This document shows positions 24,566-30,897 of a DNA stretch of 64,000 nucleotides, piece after piece. The notes under the pieces are model-generated. The model was not told the origin of the DNA. It was given only the letters and a program-made list of their open reading frames with translations, and ran no database searches. The position numbers and the translations under genes were made by a program. Location: assembly GCF_004327335.1 (NCBI RefSeq), contig NZ_QJUO01000009.1, positions 1 to 64,000 on the forward strand, given 5' to 3'. Numbering within the stretch: the first letter of the stretch is position 1; each line of letters opens with the position of its first letter. This DNA is from Stutzerimonas kirkiae. Its GTDB lineage: Bacteria; Pseudomonadota; Gammaproteobacteria; Pseudomonadales; Pseudomonadaceae.

Positions 24566-25003
24566 ATGGAAGCGGAATGCAGTGATGTTTCCATGAACGA
24601 TAAAACCGAGTTTTCCGAACGCTTGCGTAGCGCCATGGCTGCTTCAGGCTATGCGCCCCGCCCCGCAGTCCTCAGGCGCGAATTCAACTCACGCTATTGG
24701 GGTAACCCCGTGACCTGCCAGGGCGCTTCACGCTGGCTGCGAGGGCTGTCCATTCCGTCCCAGGACAAACTGGTCGTTCTGGCGGAATGGCTATCCATAG
24801 AGCCGCAAATACTGCGTTTTGGCGGTGAAGTGACCGAACACACAGGAGAACAAAGCAACGACTGGGGCATTGATCTCCCACCGCAGGAGAAAGAAACGCT
24901 CGGTGCCTACCTTGGCCTTCCCGAGTCCAAGCGCCAGCTTGCACATGAACTCATCACATCGCTCGCAAAGCTTAGCCGCCACTGCGACCTTGATGACAAA
25001 TGA
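24566..25003 (+). CDS. Cro/CI-like regulator paralogue 1
   Basis: This protein of 145 aa contains a likely helix-turn-helix region around residues 45-85, in which RYWGNPVTCQGASRWLRG looks like the scaffold and recognition helices. The N-terminal arm is short and the C-terminal tail helical, with LGLPESKRQLAHELI. It is the most diverged of three related proteins here; the other two share EFNARYWGKPVTFQAVSRWL at the same place. The start at 24566 has only a weak ribosome site, and ATG 24593 is an alternative. It follows the reductase by 112 bases and has an inverted repeat in front. I do not know its target. It could regulate the siderophore genes nearby or be part of a mobile or addiction-type module. 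A DNA-binding role is inferred from sequence pattern only. Confidence 0.75.
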   Translation: MEAECSDVSMNDKTEFSERLRSAMAASGYAPRPAVLRREFNSRYWGNPVTCQGASRWLRGLSIPSQDKLVVLAEWLSIEPQILRFGGEVTEHTGEQSNDWGIDLPPQEKETLGAYLGLPESKRQLAHELITSLAKLSRHCDLDDK

Positions 25004-25026
25004 CCAATTAACGTATCGCTTCGGAT

Positions 25027-25063
25027 ATTTAACGTTCCGGATTAAAAATCCGGAACGTTAAAT
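25027..25063. promoter_or_regulatory. Perfect 17-bp palindrome (candidate operator) before regulator 2
   Basis: The left arm ATTTAACGTTCCGGATT (25027-25043) and right arm (25047-25063) are exact reverse complements around a 3-base spacer. It lies 37 bases before the ATG at 25101. It has no following T run, so an operator bound by a dimeric regulator is more likely than a terminator. A decayed version precedes regulator 3. Confidence 0.65.
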
Positions 25064-25100
25064 GGATGATACAACACCTGATTTCATGAAGAGGCTGTCA

Positions 25101-25550
25101 ATGACTACCGAAACTACAGAGCCCAATGTCAATAGCAGTTCCGTGACGGAAAAGCTCGAATTCTCACAACGATTGCACGATGCCATGGAGGCTTCAGGCT
25201 ATGCCTGCCGCCCAGGAGTTCTCGAACGCGAGTTCAATGCCCGCTACTGGGGCAAGCCGGTCACCTTCCAGGCGGTTTCCCGCTGGTTGCGCGGGCAATC
25301 GATTCCCGCCCAGGACAAGCTGCAGGTATTGTCCGAATGGCTGAATGTCGAACCCCAGGCCCTGCGCTTCGGCGACAAGGCGGTCAGCCGTATTCGTGAA
25401 AATCGTTCCCGTTGGGAAAAAGGCGAGCCGGCACATGAGCGCGCCACCATCGACGCTTATCTGAGCCTGCCACTGGAGCAGCGCAAGATCGCGCGCGAGG
25501 TGATCATGGCGCTGTCCAAACTGCACAAATTCGAGAGCAGCGTCAGGTAA
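25101..25550 (+). CDS. Cro/CI-like regulator paralogue 2
   Basis: This protein of 149 aa has a helix-turn-helix region at about residues 40-90 (LEREFNARYWGKPVTFQAVS, then WLRGQSIPAQDKL and LSEWLNVEP). An acidic N-terminal arm precedes it, and a helical C terminus with LSLPLEQRKIAREV follows. ATG 25101 is chosen over ATG 25062 because AAGAGG lies six bases before it and because the paralogue at 26218 starts at the same place with the same length; ATG 25062 overlaps the palindrome. I counted 11 differences from paralogue 3 over 149 residues, so the two come from a recent duplication. It is probably autoregulated through the palindrome just upstream, which is inference. Confidence 0.8.
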   Translation: MTTETTEPNVNSSSVTEKLEFSQRLHDAMEASGYACRPGVLEREFNARYWGKPVTFQAVSRWLRGQSIPAQDKLQVLSEWLNVEPQALRFGDKAVSRIRENRSRWEKGEPAHERATIDAYLSLPLEQRKIAREVIMALSKLHKFESSVR

Positions 25551-25987
25551 GTGGAAGAATGCGGGAGGATCCTTGTGCATGACCTGTCGCCCGAGCCCCA
25601 TATCCATCCACGGGAAGGTAAAGATGTGATCGGTCTCACAGGGCCGAACATCTCCACTTGCCCGGCGCCAGGGCACGGCTATTCTGCCGTCGTATGACTA
25701 CCGATAGGCTATACCCCCGAAAGCGACCGGGCCCCTGGATGACGTATATCAGCATGCCCTGCCCAATGCCGCTTCCGACGGCAACCGCAGGTTAATGAGT
25801 GAAGCTGACCGGCGACATGGCAAGCCTGCCGATAATCGGCACCTCGGCAGGCGCCCCGGAATTGAGTGGCACAACGCACTTCGGAGAGCACTTCATTGAA
25901 AGATTCCGGAGCTGGCTACCCTTGACTGAAACAGTTAATTCCATAATATTAGAGCGTTGATATTCCATAACGGTGGAGGCATAACTC
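25551..25987. other. Intergenic stretch without recognisable gene
   Basis: I found no open frame with gene-like features here on either strand. The sequence has mixed composition, including an AT-rich patch near 25925-25980. It may be decayed DNA left by the duplication that made regulators 2 and 3. Confidence 0.5.
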
Positions 25988-26046
25988 AATAAAGGCCGAA
26001 TTTTCCGAGGCCTGCCTTGAGGCCATGGTGTGGTGTCAGGTTATGA
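25988..26046 (+). pseudogene. N-terminal remnant of a fourth Cro/CI-like paralogue
   Basis: The frame reads KAEFSEACLEAMVWCQVM, which aligns with DKTEFSERLRSAMAASGYA of paralogue 1, and the DNA around it (cgaattttccgag) is also similar. Similarity is lost after about 20 codons. It is therefore a truncated copy lying between paralogues 2 and 3. Confidence 0.55.
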
Positions 26047-26153
26047 GCCTCTCCCGCGATCCGCGAACGCGGTGTCATCGCAAGCCTTGCCAATCTGGCG
26101 GGCTCGCGCCCCCGGCAAGGAACAGGCAGGGCGTGCATCGATCTCCATTCAGC

Positions 26154-26181
26154 ATTCCGGATAAAGACCAGAACGTTAAAT
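26154..26181. promoter_or_regulatory. Decayed copy of the palindrome before regulator 3
   Basis: ATTCCGGAT and GAACGTTAAAT match parts of the two arms of the 25027-25063 palindrome, but the symmetry is broken in the middle. The sequence after it (aaatgga...caacacc) also matches that before regulator 2, so the control region was duplicated together with the gene. Confidence 0.55.
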
Positions 26182-26217
26182 GGAAAATCCAACACCAGAT
26201 TCATGAAGGAGCAGTAA

Positions 26218-26667
26218 ATGACCACTCAAGCTACAGAGCCCGACATCAATAGCAGTTCCAAAAACGAGAAGCTCGAGTTCTCCGAGCGTCTGCACAATGC
26301 CATGGAAGCTTCGGGCTATGCCTGCCGCCCGGGAATTCTCGAGCGAGAGTTCAACGCGCGCTACTGGGGCAAGCCGGTCACTTTCCAGGCGGTTTCCCGC
26401 TGGTTGCGCGGGCAATCGATTCCCGCCCAGGACAAGTTGCAGGTATTGTCCGAATGGCTGAATGTCGAGCCACAGACTCTGCGTTTCGGCGACAAGGCGG
26501 TCAGCCGTATTCGTGAAAATCGTTCCCGTTGGGAAAAAGGCGAGCCGGCACATGAGCGCGCCACCATCGACGCTTATCTGAGCCTGCCGCTGGAGCAGCG
26601 CAAGATCGCGCGCGAGGTGATCATGGCGCTCTCGAAATTGCACAAATTCGAGAGCAATGTCCGGTAA
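26218..26667 (+). CDS. Cro/CI-like regulator paralogue 3
   Basis: This protein of 149 aa is the same length as paralogue 2 and differs from it at 11 positions, mostly in the first 25 residues; the helix-turn-helix core and C-terminal helices are the same. ATG 26218 has a strong AAGGAG site six bases before it. The upstream operator-like palindrome is degenerate here, so regulation may have diverged from that of paralogue 2. The gene sits between a truncated fourth copy and a transposase scrap. This suggests the array has been expanding and decaying. Function is unknown beyond likely DNA binding. Confidence 0.8.
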   Translation: MTTQATEPDINSSSKNEKLEFSERLHNAMEASGYACRPGILEREFNARYWGKPVTFQAVSRWLRGQSIPAQDKLQVLSEWLNVEPQTLRFGDKAVSRIRENRSRWEKGEPAHERATIDAYLSLPLEQRKIAREVIMALSKLHKFESNVR

Positions 26668-26687
26668 ACACATTGCCGCGGATAAGT

Positions 26688-26812
26688 GTATTGAGCGGTA
26701 CCGAGCTGACCCGTGCCAGCAGCGCGACGATACGTGCCAGGCTGCTGAAGGTCGGTGCGGCCGTCATCCGCAATCGCGGCGGGTGCACGCTCACCCAGTC
26801 CTGATTCCGCTC
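26688..26812 (+). mobile_element. Remnant of a transposase (IS1380-like C terminus)
   Basis: The frame reads SGTELTRASSATIRARLLKV then GAAVIRN, which resembles the GTELA..Q..TIR.KLLKIGA..  C-terminal stretch of IS1380-type transposases as I remember it. A frame change after RN leads to RRVHAHP. No start, catalytic residues or inverted repeats are visible, so it is only a scrap. Confidence 0.45.
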
Positions 26813-27195
26813 CCCAGCGCAGGCCTTTTTGTGGGGCCGATCTGACGTAACAAGCTCGCATAGGCCAAGGCAAGAGATACCGACTAACGTGGGATCGTCA
26901 CGTGAACGCGAGCTTGCCTACCTGCTGCAAATCAACATGCTGGCGGGCAATCCACAAATCGTAGGTACTCTGCATAGCTAGCAGTGATCTCTCAGTAGGT
27001 TGCTCATCCGGGGCCGACCCGGAACACAGTGAAGTGCGACCAGCAGAGCCTTCCATGAGCCCCGAATGAGCAGCCATCAGAATGCTCGTTTAACACCTCA
27101 TGGTCGAGGTTTGCTCGTACGCCGCATCCTCGACGGATAATGCGCGGAAGAAGCCGCATCGCACATTCACTGAACAATGTGGTTGGTTTATACAG
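26813..27195. other. Intergenic stretch without recognisable gene
   Basis: There are short open frames only, none with a good ribosome site or recognisable motif. Given the transposase scrap beside it, it is probably degraded insertion DNA. No terminator for the thioesterase gene was evident. Confidence 0.5.
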
Positions 27196-27969
27196 CTAGA
27201 TCCCTATAGGCAAGGCCGGTTGGGAGTGCCGCCGGGAGAGATGGTGCTTATGCCGGCGCAGGTCGACTTCCAGGTTAGCCCGGATGATACGTAGCACCTT
27301 GGATTCGTGCTCGTGGATAAAGAAATGCGCGCCGGCCAGCATATCCAGGGAAAAACTGCTGCCGCCCTCCAACTGCCAGGCGAGCAGTTGTTCCTGGGTA
27401 GCCTTGTCGTCGCGCCCGCCAAGGACATGGATAGGCACCTCCAGCTCGGGCCGTACCCGGTACTGGTACAGGCCGCACATGAGGAAATCGGCGCGCAGGA
27501 TGGGCAGGGTCAGCGCCATCAACTCGGGGTTGTCCAGTACCTCTTCCGGCGTGCCTTGCAGGTCCCGCAGTTCGCTTTTCAGTTCATCGTCGCTCTTCGG
27601 GTCGGCGAAGCCCCGATCGTAATCTTCACGCCGGGTCGGCGCGGAGGTACCCGAGGCGATCAACGCCACCGGATCGGCCACGCCCCGTTCACGCAGCTCA
27701 TGGGCCAGCTCGAAGGCCAGCAGCGCCCCCAGGCTATGGCCGAACAAGGCGTAGGGGCCATCCAGGCTAACAGCGACCTCCCTGGCCAGTTGCCTGGCCA
27801 GGGCGGACATATCCGTTTGCAACGGCTCGCCCAGGCGCGCCCCGCGCCCGGGCAACTCCACCGGATGAATATCAAGCCACTCCGGCACCTTGCGCCGCCA
27901 GCGGCTGTAGATCATGGCGCTGGCCCCCGAGTACGGCAGGCAGAACAGTTGCAGGCGTGGCGTGCTCAT
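27196..27969 (-). CDS. Type II thioesterase of the pyoverdine locus
   Basis: This alpha/beta-hydrolase of 257 aa is of the GrsT/type II thioesterase family, which clears wrongly loaded or stalled acyl groups from NRPS carrier domains. The catalytic triad is readable: Ser79 in GHSLG, Asp187 or Asp188 in GGRDD and His215 in GAHFFIH. The start LQLFCLPYSGASAMIYSRWR and ELPGRG are typical. It lies four bases after the mbtH-like gene and so is in the same operon, under the PvdS-type promoter at 28275-28298. In P. aeruginosa two such enzymes serve pyoverdine: PvdG, beside pvdL, and PA2411, beside PA2412 (mbtH) and pvdH. The neighbourhood here fits PA2411 better, so no symbol is given. Confidence 0.9.
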   Translation of the reverse strand: MSTPRLQLFCLPYSGASAMIYSRWRRKVPEWLDIHPVELPGRGARLGEPLQTDMSALARQLAREVAVSLDGPYALFGHSLGALLAFELAHELRERGVADPVALIASGTSAPTRREDYDRGFADPKSDDELKSELRDLQGTPEEVLDNPELMALTLPILRADFLMCGLYQYRVRPELEVPIHVLGGRDDKATQEQLLAWQLEGGSSFSLDMLAGAHFFIHEHESKVLRIIRANLEVDLRRHKHHLSRRHSQPALPIGI

Positions 27970-27973
27970 GGCG

Positions 27974-28225
27974 TCAGTGCACCGCCTCGGCTTCCTGCTC
28001 CTGTTTCTTGCGGGCCTGTTCTTCCATGTGCTTACGCAGGCTCAGCGGCCGCATATCGGTCCAGACCTCCTCGATGTATGCCAGGCACTCCTTCTTGAAG
28101 CCGCTCTTGCCGGCCTTGCGCCAGCCACGCGGAATCTCCTTGTAGTCGGGCCAGATGGAATACTGTTCTTCGTGGTTCACCACGACCTGGAACAGGATGT
28201 CTTCGCGATCGAATACCGATGTCAT
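27974..28225 (-). CDS. MbtH-like protein
   Basis: This protein of 83 aa is a member of the MbtH family, small chaperones that bind NRPS adenylation domains and make them soluble and active. It contains the family hallmarks [19 protein letters not shown] (N..eqyslWP....iP.GW) and a C-terminal W near TDMRPLSLR. It is equivalent to P. aeruginosa PA2412. ATG 28225 is preceded by GGAG at a suitable distance. A longer in-frame start at 28342 is rejected because it lies upstream of the PvdS-type promoter. It probably serves all three NRPS genes in the window, since no other mbtH-like gene is visible. Confidence 0.95.
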   Translation of the reverse strand: MTSVFDREDILFQVVVNHEEQYSIWPDYKEIPRGWRKAGKSGFKKECLAYIEEVWTDMRPLSLRKHMEEQARKKQEQEAEAVH

Positions 28226-28274
28226 GCTATCTACTCCGTGGTTGCCAAACCCTGATGGGCGATCAACCTTGAGA

Positions 28275-28298
28275 ACGAATCGGCTTGCGGAAAAATTA
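28275..28298 (-). promoter_or_regulatory. PvdS-type promoter of the mbtH-thioesterase operon (variant -35)
   Basis: The minus strand reads TAATT, 16 bases, CGT, one base away from TAAAT-N16-CGT. The same variant with the same spacing occurs before pvdL. CGT is 50 bases before the mbtH ATG. Confidence 0.65.
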
Positions 28299-28400
28299 GA
28301 GTGTCCCGGACATTGGCGAGCGAGCGCAAATAATGCGCACAATCAGCCCAATCAATGAGCTGAATAAGGTTCTGAATCGGCTCGATAGGCGAGAAAACCG

Positions 28401-29210
28401 ATGAACGCTCCCTATTGGATCTGTCAGCCCCCCGATGGTCACGTTTTGCCTGGCAGGATGCCTCGCCTTCCGCCCTGCTGCGCGCCGGCCCCGAGCCCGG
28501 GGATACCTGCTCGGCAGGCTCGGTGCGGTCAGTGGCGATATCGAGGCGCAGAGCAACCTGGACACCCTGCAACAGAATGTCATCGCATCATCAGCCATTG
28601 AAGGCGAACGGCTCAATGTCGGCTCGGTTTGTTCTTCCCCTGTCGACCTTGGGCTGGCAGAGGAAACTCGCCCTACGGCTCGCAGTGAAGGCTTGGCCAG
28701 GCTGTCATTCGATACCATCGACAGCACCAGGCGCCGCTTGTCCTGAAACGCTCTTTCCCGACGACAGCGGCCTGCTTGGCCACTTCCAGGTTGGCAGGCT
28801 ACCTGGGGAGGATCCCATGCAAGAGGTTTCCGGTCGCCTGGAACGCCCCAGCGTGCATTTCCAAACGCAGCCACGTGCTGGAGTGGAAGAACACCTGGAG
28901 GCATTCCTCGCCTGGTTCGAGAACAGTCGCACGATGCCAGCCTCGACCCCTTGCTGCGTGCCGGCATCGCCCATTTCTGGTTAGTCACGCTCCACCCTTT
29001 CAACGACGGTAACATTCGTCTTAGCCGCGCCCTCACCCGACCTGGCGCTGGCCCAGAGCGAGCAGCAGGCTCGCCCGCTTCCATGCCATGTCAGCCAGTA
29101 TCCTCGAGGACCGTGCCGGCTTTACCGTATCCTCGAAAGCAGCCAGAAAGGCACGCTGGACATCAGCCTGTGGGAGAAACTGGTGCGCAGTGGCGCCCTG
29201 GCGGGCACTA
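28401..29210 (+). pseudogene. Decayed Fic/DOC-family gene
   Basis: Pieces of a Fic protein can be followed through three frames. These are a WSRFAWQD N terminus, then GYLLGRLGAV and NVIASSAIEGERLNVGSV (the SSAIEGE inhibitory-helix-like motif), then MQEVSGRLERPSVHFQT, then LLRAGIAHFWLVTLHPFNDG. The catalytic motif HPFxxGNGRxxR is changed to HPFNDGNIRLSR. At least three frame changes are needed to join the parts and the C terminus is lost. Intact Fic enzymes transfer AMP or related groups to target proteins; this one cannot be made. It lies between the mbtH promoter and pvdH on the opposite strand. Confidence 0.75.
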
Positions 29211-29225
29211 CCCCCTCTTCCCCAG

Positions 29226-29266
29226 CCCTTCTCCCGAGGGGGAGAAGGGCGCTATAAAACAGCGCC
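29226..29266 (-). terminator. Hairpins downstream of pvdH
   Basis: Two adjacent inverted repeats follow the pvdH stop: GGCGCTGTTTTATAGCGCC and then CTTCTCCC/GGGAGAAG. They probably end pvdH transcription, although no long T run follows. Confidence 0.45.
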
Positions 29267-29272
29267 AGGGTG

Positions 29273-30664
29273 TCAGCTCACCGCAGCCTGCACGGCCTTG
29301 GCGAAAATGCGGCTGACCTGGTCCACCTGCTCCACCGTGATGATCAGCGGCGGCAGGAAGCGTACGACGCAGCCATGGCGCCCGCCCAACTCCAGGATCA
29401 ACCCGCGCTTGAGGCATTCGCGCTGGATACGGCTGGCCCGCTCGCCATCGGCGGGCGGATGGCCCAGGGCGTCCCGCTGCCCCTGCGGGTTCACCACCTC
29501 GACACCAAGCATCAGGCCACGCCCACGCACGTCGCCCAGTTGCGGGAATTGCGCCTGCAGCGCCAGCAGGCGCTCACGCAAGCGCCGCCCCATGGCCTCG
29601 GCGTGTTCGAGCAGGTTGTGTTCTTCTATATAGCGCATTACCGCCGAGCCAGCCGCCATCGCCATCTGGTTGCCACGGAAGGTGCCGGCATGCGCCCCCG
29701 GCTGCCAGGTGTCCAGCCAGTCGCGGTAGACCATCACCGACAACGGCAGGCTGCCGCCGATGGCCTTCGACAGCACCACCACATCCGGCATGATGCCGGC
29801 ATGTTCGAAGGCGAACAGCTTGCCGGTACGGCCGAAGCCGGTCTGGATTTCGTCGACGATCAGCGGGATGCCCGCGCGGCTGGTGATTTCCCGCACACCG
29901 CGCAGCCAGGTGTCGCTGGCCGGGATCACGCCGCCCTCGCCCTGCACCACTTCCAGGATGACCCCGGCCGGCGGCTGCACACCGCTTTCCGGATCGCCGA
30001 GCAGGTTCTCCAGATAGCGCAGGTTGATCTCGACGCCCGCTTCGCCGCCCTGGCCGAATGGGCAGCGATAGTCATAGGGGAATGGCATGAACTGCACGCC
30101 ATGGTCGAGCAAGGCCCCCAGCGGGATCTTCGCCTTGAGGTTGCCCATCAGGCTCAGCGCGCCCTGGCTCATGCCATGGTAGCCGCCCTGGAAGGCCAGC
30201 ACGGTGCTGCGCCCAGTGGCGGTGCGCACCAGTTTCAACGCTGCCTCGACGGCATCGGTACCGGTCGGGCCGGTGAACTGGATTTTCGCCTGGCTGGCGA
30301 AGGCCGGCGGCAGTACCGCGAACAGGTCCTGGACGAAGCGGTCCTTGACCGGCGTGCTCAGGTCCAGGGTATGCAGCGGCAACTCGTCATTGAGCACCTG
30401 GCGGATCGCCGCGATCACCACCGGATGGTTGTGCCCCAGCGCCAGGGTGCCGGCACCGGCCAGGCAGTCGATGAACACTCGCCCCTCGACATCCTCGACA
30501 TGGATGCCACGGGCGCGCTTGAGCGCCAGGGGAATGCGCCGGGGGTAGCTGCGGGCGTTGGACTCCTGCAGCTTCTGCCGCACCAGGATCGGGTTGTCTT
30601 CGAACTGGTAATGACGTTCCTCGTCTTCTACCAGCGGTTCGCTTTCCAGTATCGCGCTGCTCAT
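29273..30664 (-). CDS. pvdH: PvdH, diaminobutyrate:2-oxoglutarate aminotransferase
   Basis: This class III PLP aminotransferase of 463 aa makes L-2,4-diaminobutyrate from aspartate semialdehyde. Diaminobutyrate is the third residue built in by PvdL and becomes part of the pyoverdine chromophore. The PLP lysine is in LSKAIGGSLPLSVM near residue 300. The cofactor pocket is marked by FTGPTGTDAVEAALKL and IVDEIQTGFGRTG, and the substrate region by GTFRGNQMAMAAG. Length and N terminus (LVEDEERHYQFEDNPILVRQ) fit the PvdH/Dat family. ATG 30664 is used. It lies downstream of pvdL on the same strand with 233 bases between, including a palindromic repeat. I found no PvdS box directly in front of it, so it may depend on read-through from pvdL or on another promoter. 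Confidence 0.95.
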   Translation of the reverse strand: MSSAILESEPLVEDEERHYQFEDNPILVRQKLQESNARSYPRRIPLALKRARGIHVEDVEGRVFIDCLAGAGTLALGHNHPVVIAAIRQVLNDELPLHTLDLSTPVKDRFVQDLFAVLPPAFASQAKIQFTGPTGTDAVEAALKLVRTATGRSTVLAFQGGYHGMSQGALSLMGNLKAKIPLGALLDHGVQFMPFPYDYRCPFGQGGEAGVEINLRYLENLLGDPESGVQPPAGVILEVVQGEGGVIPASDTWLRGVREITSRAGIPLIVDEIQTGFGRTGKLFAFEHAGIMPDVVVLSKAIGGSLPLSVMVYRDWLDTWQPGAHAGTFRGNQMAMAAGSAVMRYIEEHNLLEHAEAMGRRLRERLLALQAQFPQLGDVRGRGLMLGVEVVNPQGQRDALGHPPADGERASRIQRECLKRGLILELGGRHGCVVRFLPPLIITVEQVDQVSRIFAKAVQAAVS

Positions 30665-30765
30665 GTCTGCATGTCTCCAGGGGAAGGGTCCATTCCTACG
30701 GGATTGAATCGGGGCATAAGGCCCATGCTGTCGAAGTCAGTGCTCACTCAAACCCTGAGCGGATT

Positions 30766-30839
30766 CGTAGGATGGGTTGAGCGCAGCGATACCCATCGAG
30801 TGCACGCCCTGGGTATCGCTGCGCTCAACCCAGGCTACG
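30766..30839. repeat. Palindromic intergenic repeat between pvdL and pvdH
   Basis: Perfect 22-bp arms (30773-30794 and 30811-30832, beginning TGGGTTGAGCGCAGCGAT) flank a 16-base loop, with CGTAG/CTACG further out. I recall this type of sequence from many intergenic sites in Pseudomonas, as a REP-like element. It may form a strong hairpin in the pvdL-pvdH transcript. Confidence 0.75.
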
Positions 30840-30897
30840 GAGAAGACCTCGGGACAAGGACGTTGAATCGGCGCAGTAGAGAGAGCAAAAGCATTCA

